Below are positions 9,191 through 17,619 of a stretch of 64,000 nt of DNA, one piece after another. This stretch comes from Flavobacterium cupriresistens. Its GTDB lineage: Bacteria; Bacteroidota; Bacteroidia; Flavobacteriales; Flavobacteriaceae. Where the stretch lies: positions 5,676,614-5,740,613 of the forward strand of contig NZ_CP087134.1 in NCBI RefSeq assembly GCF_020911925.1, in the 5' to 3' direction. The stretch's first letter is position 1, and every line of letters begins with the position of its first letter. Below the pieces are notes generated by a model. That model saw only the letters and a list, made by a program, of their open reading frames with translations, made no database searches and was not told where the DNA came from. The translations under genes were made by a program, and so were the position numbers.

Positions 9191-10150
9191 ATGAAAAGAA
9201 TACTCTTAACAATAGTGCTTTTAGTTGGGCTTTCGGCCTATAGTTTTACAGAAAAAGACTCACTGTCAAGTTTTACCTTTCAGCGTTTGGCTATGCTCGA
9301 AGATTTTGATTGTGACGCTTGCGGGTGCTCGGCAAGTGGCGGAAGCATGGGATTTAGTTCTATGTTAAACAATAACTTTGTCGGAGTTCGTTACTTCAAA
9401 CAAAGTTATACCAGCCGCGACGGGATTTTCAACAATTCTCCGTGGATCGACGAGAACTTCAATACTGTTCAGGCCTGGGCAAGGATTCCGATTACGCAAA
9501 AAATCCAGATTTCGGCACTGGTTCCGTACCATTTTCACGAACGTGAATTAACATCAGGTACCGAAAGTATTGCAGGTTTGGGGGACATCACCGTAATGGG
9601 ACTATATTCTGTTTATGAAACAAAAAAAGACAGCACCCTCTTTACCCACAAAATAAACCTGGGCGCAGGAGTAAAAATGCCAACCGGAAAATTTGCCGAA
9701 GCCAATAATTTAGGAAGTATCAATCAGAGCTTTCAATTAGGAACCGGAAGCTGGGATTATTTATTGGTTTCAGAATATGTAATTAAGAAAAATAATTTAG
9801 GGTTGAACACCATGCTGAACTATGTTTTCAAAACCGAGAACAGTAAAAACTATCAGTACGGAGATCAGTTTAACTATGCCAGTACGCTATTTTATTTATT
9901 TAATCTGGAGGCCTTTCAACTGGTTCCACAATTAGGTTTAGCCGGAGAAGTTTATCAAACCAACAAACAGCATGGTTTAGATTTGCCCGATACGGCAGGT
10001 GATATACTGTTTGGGAAATTCGGAATTGAGGTCGGAAGAGACAAATTTTCTTTGGGTATAAACGCCATGTTGCCTATCAACCAAAATTTATCCAGCGGAA
10101 AAATGGAAGCCAATTACAGATGGGGTATTAATTTGAATTACACCCTTTAA
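9191..10150 (+). CDS. Outer-membrane beta-barrel-like protein with a CDACGC cluster
   Basis: This 319-residue protein has a signal peptide (MKRILLTIVLLVGLSAYSF). Near the mature N-terminus it carries FDCDACGCSASGGSMG, a compact three-cysteine cluster, and then alternating beta segments rich in Tyr, Asn and Gly that end NYRWGINLNYTL, typical of an outer-membrane barrel. I cannot name the family. The barrel region resembles transporter/MetA-pathway-type outer-membrane proteins found beside metal genes. It is tightly linked to the MbnH-like gene. Metal binding by the Cys cluster is inference. Confidence 0.75.
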   Translation: MKRILLTIVLLVGLSAYSFTEKDSLSSFTFQRLAMLEDFDCDACGCSASGGSMGFSSMLNNNFVGVRYFKQSYTSRDGIFNNSPWIDENFNTVQAWARIPITQKIQISALVPYHFHERELTSGTESIAGLGDITVMGLYSVYETKKDSTLFTHKINLGAGVKMPTGKFAEANNLGSINQSFQLGTGSWDYLLVSEYVIKKNNLGLNTMLNYVFKTENSKNYQYGDQFNYASTLFYLFNLEAFQLVPQLGLAGEVYQTNKQHGLDLPDTAGDILFGKFGIEVGRDKFSLGINAMLPINQNLSSGKMEANYRWGINLNYTL

Positions 10151-10188
10151 ACATTAAAAAACAAATTCATTAAACAACGAAATTTATC

Positions 10189-10566
10189 TTGAAACGCTTT
10201 CTTATCCTATTGCTTTCTTGCATGCTATTAGTCCCCTCTTTTGGCAGTTTCTTTGTATATACTACCTTCAAATTAAATCAGGAAGAAATCTCAAAAACCA
10301 TCTGTGTACAACGAAAAATGCTTTTTAATGATTGTAATGGTCGATGTGAACTTCAAAAGAGTTTAAAAAAGTATGAGGATAACGAAAAAAGAATGCAAAA
10401 CAATCTGAAAGAAAAAACAGAAATAGTTTACATTCAAAATCTTGGCATTACTCCTTTTGAACTCCTCCTGCCAATCGAAACTGAAGCAAAACTTTATGCC
10501 TCTCTCAATGAGAAACCGGTTTCGATTTCAAAGACTGTATTTCATCCTCCCTCCTGTCTTCTATAA
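10189..10566 (+). CDS. Small membrane/periplasmic protein with a CNGxC motif (copy B)
   Basis: This 125-residue paralogue of the gene at 6684-7061 has the same N-terminal anchor (MKRFLILLLSCMLLVPSFGSFF), the same TICVQRKMLFNDCNGRCELQ segment and a similar Lys/Glu helix. The C-terminus (FHPPSCLL) gains a further cysteine compared with copy A (FRPPSYFI). It starts with TTG. It sits 94 nt before the TonB-dependent receptor, while copy A precedes the MbnP gene, so each half of the locus is headed by one copy. No function is known to me. Confidence 0.8.
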   Translation: MKRFLILLLSCMLLVPSFGSFFVYTTFKLNQEEISKTICVQRKMLFNDCNGRCELQKSLKKYEDNEKRMQNNLKEKTEIVYIQNLGITPFELLLPIETEAKLYASLNEKPVSISKTVFHPPSCLL

Positions 10567-10660
10567 ATTTTAGTCCTTTTTTCAATGAAAATTGAAAAAA
10601 TCTTTCTTGGCATAAAGCCAAAGAATATCGGTTACTCCTTAAAAATTTATAGCATTTAAA

Positions 10661-12820
10661 ATGAAAAAAATATACTTTATCCTACTGATCATAGGACAAT
10701 GTGTTTTTGCACAAAACAAAGTAGAGAAAGATTCTACCAAATCTCAGGAACTGGAAAATGTTTTTGTAACGGCCAATCGTACTGCCACTTTACGCAAAGA
10801 AACCCCTGTTGCCATTAGTAAAATAACGGCCAAAACCATCAATGAAACCAAGGCAACTGCGGTTTACGAAATCATCAACAAAACCCCGGGCGTATTGATG
10901 GTCAATATAGGAAACGAACAACACATGATGTCGATTCGTCAACCTATGACAACCAATGCCTATTATTTGTATTTGGAAGATGGTTTACCGATTCGCCCCA
11001 TGGGAATCTTCAACCACAATGCGTTATTAGAAATTAATCAATTTAACATTCAAAATATTGAAGTCGTAAAAGGCCCCGTTTCTTCTCTGTACGGACCGGA
11101 GGCTGTCGGCGGAACCATCAATTTAATTTCGCTAAAACCACCTGTTGACCCCGAATTTAAGTTTGGAGTTCAGGTAGATACTTATGGCTACAGGAGATTT
11201 CAGGCTGCCGGTGGTGCAACTGTTGGAAAAGTCGGTTTTCATATTGCCGGAATTTCAAATTTACAAGAAAATGGCTGGATGGCGTATTCTGATTACAACA
11301 AAGACAATCTCAATGCCAGAATCGATTACAATATCTCCCCTTCTACCCGATTGATCAGTAACACAATGTATGGAAAATACTATTCGGATATGAGCGGTAC
11401 GGTTAACGAAGATGCTTTTAACAACAGAACCTACAAAAGCACTTCTAATTTCACGTACAGAAAATCGGAAGCTTTGCGAACCCGTCTAACATTAGAACAC
11501 GACTGGAATAACAATTCAAGCAGTTATCTTACAGCCTATTTTCGTGATAATAAATTAGGACAAAATCCATCCTACGGAATCAGATGGAGTCCAACTGTCA
11601 ATCCTTCCACAGCCAAGGGCGAAGTAAATTCAAACAACTTCAAAAGTTACGGGGCAATTGGGCAGCACACCCAAAAGTTCGATTTCCTGAATACTAAAAT
11701 TGTAGCGGGTGCTTTATACGATTATTCCCCAGTAACCTATTGGTCGTATGTCCTTGATTTGAAAGCCAATCTAAATCCGGGAGAAGCAGGAAAACAAACC
11801 GTAGATTCTTATGAAATTATTGCCGAACATCCAGACTCAAAACTCGCGGATTATACCGCCGATATTATCAACACCGCCGGATATGCTCAGCTAAGTATTA
11901 ATCCGGTAAATAAATTAATCTTTACCGTTGGTGGTCGTTATGACAATATGAAAGTGAAGTATAACAACGCCCTCGATCTTTCCTCCGGGAGTAAGGTTTA
12001 TGATAAAATAACGTATAAAGCCGGAGCCAATTACAATCCGTTTACATTTGCGGGGATATATGCAAACTACTCACAAGGTTTTGCACCTCCCGGAATCACC
12101 TCCATTTTCAGAACTAAACCTGGTACAGGAGGGACAACAGCTGTTCCTGCCGAGTTTTATTACAATCTGGAACCGGCTACTTTCAATAATGTCGAAATAG
12201 GCGGATGGTTTTCTCTCTTAGAAAATAAACTAAACTTGGATTATGCATTCTATTATATGGAAGGCAAGAATGAATTACTAAATGTAAAACTTGCAGATAA
12301 TACCACTGATTATCGCTCGGCTGGAGAAACCCGCCACAAAGGAATTGAATTTGGTGCTACTTATAAACCTTCCAAACAATTCAACATTCGTCTTGGCGGA
12401 ACTTACGCACAACATACTTACATTGATTTTAAACTTTCGGACAAACCGTCAGATCCTGTTCAGAATCTAAACGGTAAAGAAATGCCCGCAGCTCCAAGAT
12501 GGTCCGGAAATTCTGAAGTTAGTTATTACCCCAATTGGCTTCCCAATTTAAGAACTTCAATTGAATGGCAGCTTGTTGGCAGTTATTACCAGGATCAGAT
12601 TAATACCTTCAAGTACAGCGGGTATAACTTGTTTAATGCCCGAATTGGTTATCAATGGAGAAAAATTGAAATCTATGGAAACGTAATGAATCTTACGGAT
12701 AAATTATATGCCTACAATGTCTCCAGAGCCAATATAGCAAATGCTCAACCCACTTATACAGCGGCAGCACCGAGAACTTTTGTATTTGGAATTCAGTATA
12801 ATTTTTCCTTAAAAAAATAA
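10661..12820 (+). CDS. TonB-dependent receptor, probably for a metal complex
   Basis: This 719-residue outer-membrane receptor has a signal peptide (FAQ cleavage region). A TonB-box/plug region follows (LENVFVTANRTATLRKETPVAISKI, then IEVVKGPVSSLYGPEAVGGTINL), then a 22-strand-type barrel ending in YNFSLKK. It has no SusC-like carboxypeptidase-regulatory extension, and no SusD follows, so it is siderophore/metallophore-class rather than glycan-class. The PepSY gene starts 2 nt after its stop, a pairing typical of metal-chelate uptake. The substrate cannot be read from sequence; copper or iron chelates are the leading options. Confidence 0.9.
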   Translation: MKKIYFILLIIGQCVFAQNKVEKDSTKSQELENVFVTANRTATLRKETPVAISKITAKTINETKATAVYEIINKTPGVLMVNIGNEQHMMSIRQPMTTNAYYLYLEDGLPIRPMGIFNHNALLEINQFNIQNIEVVKGPVSSLYGPEAVGGTINLISLKPPVDPEFKFGVQVDTYGYRRFQAAGGATVGKVGFHIAGISNLQENGWMAYSDYNKDNLNARIDYNISPSTRLISNTMYGKYYSDMSGTVNEDAFNNRTYKSTSNFTYRKSEALRTRLTLEHDWNNNSSSYLTAYFRDNKLGQNPSYGIRWSPTVNPSTAKGEVNSNNFKSYGAIGQHTQKFDFLNTKIVAGALYDYSPVTYWSYVLDLKANLNPGEAGKQTVDSYEIIAEHPDSKLADYTADIINTAGYAQLSINPVNKLIFTVGGRYDNMKVKYNNALDLSSGSKVYDKITYKAGANYNPFTFAGIYANYSQGFAPPGITSIFRTKPGTGGTTAVPAEFYYNLEPATFNNVEIGGWFSLLENKLNLDYAFYYMEGKNELLNVKLADNTTDYRSAGETRHKGIEFGATYKPSKQFNIRLGGTYAQHTYIDFKLSDKPSDPVQNLNGKEMPAAPRWSGNSEVSYYPNWLPNLRTSIEWQLVGSYYQDQINTFKYSGYNLFNARIGYQWRKIEIYGNVMNLTDKLYAYNVSRANIANAQPTYTAAAPRTFVFGIQYNFSLKK

Positions 12821-12822
12821 CC

Positions 12823-14427
12823 ATGAGTAAAGAAACAAACAGAAAAACGGCTAAAAAGAAGGATTCAAAATTCATTAAAAAAATCAAACAACACATGTAC
12901 AAATGGCATCGTGTTATTGGATTAATTACAATTGTTCCTGTAATTTTCTGGACCTTATCGGGTTTGATGCATCCTTTTATGGCACATTTTTTTAAACCTG
13001 AAATCGCCCGCGAAAAACTGGAACAACAGCATATCGATAAAAATCAGCTAAAGTATTCTATTCAGGAAGTTCTACAAAAAAACGAATTGACACAGTTCAA
13101 AAATTTTAGAATTGTATCTTTTAATAATGCTACTTATTACCAAGTAAAAACAATCCTTGGTGAGCTATGGTATTTTGACACCGCCACTGCCAAAAAACTG
13201 GAAAACGGAGATCAAAAATATGCCGAATGGCTATCGCGTTACTTTCTGGAGGATCAAAAAAGCGCCGTTAAAAAAAGTGAAGTCGTAACCGAATTTACTT
13301 CACAATACAAATATGTCAATCGTTATTTACCGGTTTACAAACTGACATTCGATCGTACGGATGGAATGGAAATTTATGTAGAAACTTCCTCAGGCAAGCT
13401 GGCGACCTTCAATCCAAATTCAAGGCAAGCTTTTATTTGGTTTTTTGACGTTTTTCATAATTGGTCGTTTATTGATGCCATCTCTAACAACAGTATCCGG
13501 ATTATAACGATGATCCTCCTCTTGTCTATTATTAGTTTTTCAGCTTTGAGTGGTATTGTAATTTATGGCTTATTGTGGAAACAATTTAAAAAAACAGATA
13601 ATTTACAACCCAAAAAAGGACTTCGAAAATACCACCGCCAAATCGGAATCTGGGTTTCTCTTTTTACTTTGACCTTTGCTTTTAGCGGTGGATATCACGC
13701 TACCACCAAATGGGAGCCTTACACTTTATCACAAATGGTTTACGAGCCTACTTTTGAAACCAAAGATATTGGCGTTGCAAACAACATTCTGAATTTAGAT
13801 TGGAGTCGTTTTCAAAACATTGGAATCATTACTTTAAACGACAGCATTTACTATCGTTGTCAGTTGACCGAAAAAGAAACCGGAAAATTCAAAAAACCAA
13901 AGTCGGACGCAAATTCAAAATGGGGCAAAAAAAAGGAGTCCAAATCAGAAGTGGTTTACCTCAATATGGCGACCAATACCATCACACCCAACCTTGATCT
14001 GCAATATGCGGAATTCCTTGCGTATTATTTTACAGATGGCGCCCCAAAAGCCGCTTGCTGTGAGATGACCGAAAGTTCAAATGACGAACCTCAACCCACT
14101 CTGGAAGATGTAAAACTACTGGAATCAAAAGTTTTAACTGATTTTGAAAGTCGTGAATATGGTTTTGTCAACAAAAGACTGCCAGTGACCAAACTAGCCT
14201 ATGACACCCCTGAAAAAACAACTTATTTTATCGAAACAGCAACTTCAAGATTAGCCGCTGTCATAAAAAATTCAGACAAAGTAGAAGGGTACTCCTTTGC
14301 CTTTTTGCATAAATTTTTATTCATGGACTGGGCAGGAAAAAACATTCGCGATCTGACAATGGTACTAGCCGCACTGATTATTTTAGTTGTCAGTGTCTTA
14401 GGGTTTGTTCTTTTTTTGAGAAAATAG
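12823..14427 (+). CDS. PepSY-domain inner-membrane protein, putative metal-chelate reductase
   Basis: This 534-residue protein is a PepSY-associated TM protein. It contains WHRVIGLITIVPVIFWTLSGLMH (about 28-50), a large periplasmic loop, a TM pair near 220-250, a second YHRQIGIWVSLFTLTFAFSG helix, another loop, and a C-terminal TM helix. The His residues beside helices resemble the haem-ligand pattern of periplasmic ferric-siderophore reductases. A CC pair (KAACCEM, about residue 410) in the second loop could bind soft metals. It is translationally close to the receptor (2-nt gap). Role in reductive release of metal is inferred from family and context. Confidence 0.85.
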   Translation: MSKETNRKTAKKKDSKFIKKIKQHMYKWHRVIGLITIVPVIFWTLSGLMHPFMAHFFKPEIAREKLEQQHIDKNQLKYSIQEVLQKNELTQFKNFRIVSFNNATYYQVKTILGELWYFDTATAKKLENGDQKYAEWLSRYFLEDQKSAVKKSEVVTEFTSQYKYVNRYLPVYKLTFDRTDGMEIYVETSSGKLATFNPNSRQAFIWFFDVFHNWSFIDAISNNSIRIITMILLLSIISFSALSGIVIYGLLWKQFKKTDNLQPKKGLRKYHRQIGIWVSLFTLTFAFSGGYHATTKWEPYTLSQMVYEPTFETKDIGVANNILNLDWSRFQNIGIITLNDSIYYRCQLTEKETGKFKKPKSDANSKWGKKKESKSEVVYLNMATNTITPNLDLQYAEFLAYYFTDGAPKAACCEMTESSNDEPQPTLEDVKLLESKVLTDFESREYGFVNKRLPVTKLAYDTPEKTTYFIETATSRLAAVIKNSDKVEGYSFAFLHKFLFMDWAGKNIRDLTMVLAALIILVVSVLGFVLFLRK

Positions 14428-14489
14428 GTGCTGAGTTATTAAGGTTCTAAGTGCCTAATTATTGCTATCAAAAAATCACAATTTTTCTA

Positions 14490-14666
14490 AACCATATAAG
14501 TCATTTAAGAAAATATAAGCTTCAGTTTAAATGATCTTAAATTACTTATATGGTTAAAAATACTAACAATAATCTCTAATGATTTGCTATTCCACTCATA
14601 AAGATTCTAAGCTATTTAAGAAAGTATGAGCTCCAATTTAAATGAACTTACATCACTTATATGGTT
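14490..14666. repeat. Long palindrome with a partial direct copy
   Basis: AACCATATAAGT (14490-14501) and ACTTATATGGTT (14544-14555) are perfect 12-bp arms, and inner ATTTAAGA/TCTTAAAT pairing extends the stem. A diverged direct copy of the right part (ATTTAAGAAAGTATGAGCTCC... ending in CACTTATATGGTT) lies at 14613-14666. It separates the convergent PepSY and trmH genes and probably provides termination. Confidence 0.75.
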
Positions 14667-14691
14667 AAAAAAACAAAACCGTCAAGCCTTC

Positions 14692-15354
14692 TTATCGTGG
14701 ATTTTCCTCAAAATATCTGGCTTCAATTCTCTTGATATCTTTGATTGAACTTTTAGCCCAAGCCAATCGTTTTTCAAGAATTTCTTCATCAGACAATTGC
14801 CAGTTTATAGTTGAATTGCGTAATCGATTGGTAAGATTTTGAATGATGATTGCTGCAGAAACAGAAATATTTAGACTTTCTGTAAAACCAACCATTGGTA
14901 TTTTTAGGAAACCATCGGCTTTATCCAATACTTCCTGAGAAAGTCCGTCGCGTTCTGTACCAAAAAACAAAGCACTTGGTTTGGTAATATCAAAATCTTC
15001 CAGCAAACAGTCGTTTTCATGCGGTGTTGTAGCGATAATTTGATACCCTTGATTTTTTAAAGTTGAAACGCAATTTGCAATCGAATCAAACTGATTGATG
15101 TCTACCCATTTCTGGGCACCCATTGCAATTTCTTTATCAATTCTTTTTCCGTAACGCTGCTCTATAATATTCAGTTCCTGAATCCCAAAAACCTCACAGC
15201 TTCGCATAACAGCGCTTGTATTATGCATCTGAAAAACATCTTCTACAGCAATTGTAAAATGCTTGGTACGGTTAGATAAAACTTTTAGAAATCTTTCCTT
15301 GCGGTTGTCGGTTAGTATATTTTCAAGAAATGCGAGGTAATCTAAATCAATCAT
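14692..15354 (-). CDS. trmH: tRNA (guanosine-2'-O)-methyltransferase, TrmH type
   Basis: This 220-residue SpoU/TrmH (SPOUT) methyltransferase is expected to 2'-O-methylate G18 of tRNAs. Motif 1 (HNTSAVMRSCEVFGI) corresponds to the N..A..R signature, motif 2 is ALFFGTERDGLS, and motif 3 is IPMVGFTESLNISVSAAIII, which forms the SAM-binding trefoil knot. The N-terminal ENILTDNRKERFLKVLSNRT region is typical of TrmH rather than RlmB. The gene is monocistronic, with a good promoter at 15372-15400. Confidence 0.92.
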   Translation of the reverse strand: MIDLDYLAFLENILTDNRKERFLKVLSNRTKHFTIAVEDVFQMHNTSAVMRSCEVFGIQELNIIEQRYGKRIDKEIAMGAQKWVDINQFDSIANCVSTLKNQGYQIIATTPHENDCLLEDFDITKPSALFFGTERDGLSQEVLDKADGFLKIPMVGFTESLNISVSAAIIIQNLTNRLRNSTINWQLSDEEILEKRLAWAKSSIKDIKRIEARYFEENPR

Positions 15355-15371
15355 TTTGGTTGTATTTGCCG

Positions 15372-15400
15372 CAAAAATACTAAAAAAGAATTAGTAACAA
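15372..15400 (-). promoter_or_regulatory. Promoter of trmH
   Basis: On the minus strand, TTG (15400-15398) is followed after 18 nt by TATTTTTG (15379-15372), matching the Bacteroidota -33/-7 arrangement, 17 nt upstream of the ATG. Confidence 0.75.
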
Positions 15401-15407
15401 GGAGCCG

Positions 15408-16382
15408 TTAATTCCTTCCGGCCAGTTGTGCTGTCAATTTCTCTTGCAGTTTTTCATATAAATGATTCACCTTAACCATGTCAATTGCTAAATTTTCACC
15501 TAGAAAAGAATCTCCGTTAAAAACGTTTGTTTCATTTTTAGAATGTTTTTTTAGACGTTCATACATTTGGTCAACCTCTTCGATATAATAATCCACATCT
15601 ATAATATCCATTACTTTTTCCAGAATTTCCCTCATTCCTTCTTTGTAATTATACACTGCAACATTTTGATCCTTTTCATAAAAATTAGAATACGCCTCAA
15701 AATATTTTTCCAGAACCACGGCACCATACTGCTGAAAAGTAAGTTCTTTCATCTGTTGATCATTAATTCCAAAAATTTTGGACGGAAGCAAATTCGGAAC
15801 CATGTGCATTCCTTTTAGTTTTGAATGAGATTTTAGTACTTCTGTTGGATTTCTATACAGTAGAATAAAAGGCAATTCAGGAAAAATGGCTCTTAATTCA
15901 TTCGCTTCAAAGATGTGCCAGGAATCTAATTTTACAATCAGATTCTTTTCTTCCGGGAATCTTTTTTGTCCCAACAAAGCAATTACCGCTTTGATAAGAA
16001 TCTTTTTTTTATCCAAATCAAAAAGGTCACTTCTTATAATGGCATCAATAATCGGAGCTTCTGCAATTACAATATTTTGCGGAGAAACCGCCAAAGACTG
16101 CGCCAACATTGTAGAACCACAACGCGATACATGAAAAACAAATGCTTTTAAATCAGTAGAAACTAACTGTTCCGACCAATCAATAAGATTTTCAACTGTG
16201 CTTACCAGTTTAAATCTTGTTGAATTATTAGAATATCCTACACATTTTACCAGTGTTTCTTCAAAAAAGGGATCTAAATATCTTTTATCTCCTAAATAAA
16301 TCCACTCAAAATAGACCTCGCCCTCTTTTTCAATTAACTTATTCGGAATCCAATGTAAAAGGGGATGATCGCTATTTTCCAT
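15408..16382 (-). CDS. PAPS-dependent sulfotransferase family protein
   Basis: This 324-residue protein has the 5'-phosphosulfate-binding loop HVSRCGSTMLAQSL (about residues 84-97), followed by a conserved acidic/His segment. It also has the 3'-phosphate-binding motif YRNPTEVLKSHSKL. These are hallmarks of PAPS-dependent sulfotransferases, which transfer sulfate to hydroxyl or amine acceptors. The acceptor is unknown. The APS-kinase gene lies 2 nt upstream on the same strand, so substrate supply and use appear coupled. There is no signal peptide, so it is probably cytoplasmic. Some bacterial members of this superfamily have other activities; the adjacency to APS kinase supports true sulfation. 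Confidence 0.85.
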   Translation of the reverse strand: MENSDHPLLHWIPNKLIEKEGEVYFEWIYLGDKRYLDPFFEETLVKCVGYSNNSTRFKLVSTVENLIDWSEQLVSTDLKAFVFHVSRCGSTMLAQSLAVSPQNIVIAEAPIIDAIIRSDLFDLDKKKILIKAVIALLGQKRFPEEKNLIVKLDSWHIFEANELRAIFPELPFILLYRNPTEVLKSHSKLKGMHMVPNLLPSKIFGINDQQMKELTFQQYGAVVLEKYFEAYSNFYEKDQNVAVYNYKEGMREILEKVMDIIDVDYYIEEVDQMYERLKKHSKNETNVFNGDSFLGENLAIDMVKVNHLYEKLQEKLTAQLAGRN

Positions 16383-16384
16383 GT

Positions 16385-16954
16385 TTAAAGATTTATTTTA
16401 TTTATAAGATGGTATTGCTCCTGAACAGAATCCGTTAGGTTATCTACTATAAAAGTATAAAGTTTATTGGTTGAAACAGTTTCAGATTCGGAATCTGTTT
16501 TTATTATTAAATCAGCTTTTACGGGGACTTCGTAAACAGCACTGATTCCTGTAAAATTATTGATCTTGTTGCTGTCAGTATCCGGCAGCAGTGCTTTTTT
16601 GTATAATCCTTTCGGATCTCTTTTTATGAGGTTATCTATTGAACAGTCCAGAAATACGGTTCTTACAAAAGAAAATTGACCGATTTCGTTTCTTAACTCT
16701 TCATAGGGATTGATGACCGACATTAAAACAATTACTTTTGACTGCACAAAATCCTGACCTACCTTAAATAAGCGTCTGACGTTTTCACATCGGTCCTCTT
16801 TCGAGAATCCCAGGTCTTTGCAAAGTGTTTGTCTGTAAACATCGCCATCAATTATTTCTACTTTGTGCCCTTGCTCGGCCAGCAAATACGAAACATTCTT
16901 TGCTAATGTAGTTTTTCCGGAACCTGACAAACCTGTAAATTGTATTAGTATCAT
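16385..16954 (-). CDS. cysC: Adenylylsulfate (APS) kinase
   Basis: This 189-residue kinase phosphorylates adenylylsulfate to PAPS. It has Walker A GLSGSGKTTLA (residues 9-19), the substrate segment IDGDVYRQTLCKDLGFSKEDRCENVRR (written in parts: IDGDVYRQTLCK, DLGFSKEDR, ENVRR) and the terminal YEVPVKADLIIKT element of CysC. It is a little shorter than typical CysC. No cysD, cysN or cysH is nearby, so it seems dedicated to the sulfotransferase encoded 2 nt downstream rather than to sulfate assimilation. Confidence 0.9.
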   Translation of the reverse strand: MILIQFTGLSGSGKTTLAKNVSYLLAEQGHKVEIIDGDVYRQTLCKDLGFSKEDRCENVRRLFKVGQDFVQSKVIVLMSVINPYEELRNEIGQFSFVRTVFLDCSIDNLIKRDPKGLYKKALLPDTDSNKINNFTGISAVYEVPVKADLIIKTDSESETVSTNKLYTFIVDNLTDSVQEQYHLINKINL

Positions 16955-16977
16955 TTTTAGCTTTTACATAAAAAAAA

Positions 16978-17006
16978 CAAAGCTATATAGAGCAGTAGCT
17001 TGTCAA
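16978..17006 (-). promoter_or_regulatory. Promoter of the APS kinase-sulfotransferase operon
   Basis: On the minus strand, TTG (17006-17004), an 18-nt spacer and TAGCTTTG (16985-16978) form a well-matched Bacteroidota promoter 23 nt before the ATG. Confidence 0.75.
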
Positions 17007-17058
17007 TTATTTATAGTAAAAATACTAAAAAAAGAAAACGAAAAGAAGAATAATCATT

Positions 17059-17619
17059 TTAAGATAAAAGTAAATCCTCTACGTTTAATTTCACTTTTGG
17101 CTTATCTAACTTTTTGACTGCCTCCTTCACCCTTAATTGCTCTTCATTAGAAAGAAAAAGCGGAATTAATAAGCTCACATCAATTTTTAGTATTCTATTA
17201 ATAATTACCAAATCTTTTAAGGTAAAGGGCTTTATTCCATTAACGAGCTCAGACATATGAGTCTTACTTTTATGACCTAGGAGCGTAGCCAGATTTTCTT
17301 GAGTCAAATCAAGTTCTTTCAATTTTTTTCGAATAGATTGTTTTCGATTTTCGATAAAAACTCTTTCCAGTTCTGCTATTTGCTCAAACTTTTCAACCTC
17401 TAAAAGTTTACTTTCATCAATTAAATTAACATCACTCCATTCCGAACTTTCATATTTCGCAATTAAATCTCGAAGTTTTGATCTCAGATTTTTAAAGTGA
17501 ATACTCTCTTTTGCCAAAAGTCTTAATTTTCTATCAGCAATAAGCGCTCTCTCATAGTCTAATTCATTTGAAATGAACCCACTATCAATTATACTTTCAA
17601 TGTCAAAATTTGCTTTCAT
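17059..17619 (-). CDS. HigA-type antitoxin with C-terminal HTH
   Basis: This protein (186 residues from ATG 17619) has an N-terminal charged helical region and a C-terminal XRE-type helix-turn-helix (RKKLKELDLTQENLATLLGH, then KSKTHMSELVNG). It ends in a short tail. It overlaps the toxin gene by 4 nt (ATGA), which decides this start over an ATG 30 nt upstream inside the toxin gene. Antitoxins of this type neutralise the toxin and repress the operon; here the HTH is at the C-terminal half and the N-terminal half would contact the toxin or dimerise. Confidence 0.82.
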   Translation of the reverse strand: MKANFDIESIIDSGFISNELDYERALIADRKLRLLAKESIHFKNLRSKLRDLIAKYESSEWSDVNLIDESKLLEVEKFEQIAELERVFIENRKQSIRKKLKELDLTQENLATLLGHKSKTHMSELVNGIKPFTLKDLVIINRILKIDVSLLIPLFLSNEEQLRVKEAVKKLDKPKVKLNVEDLLLS

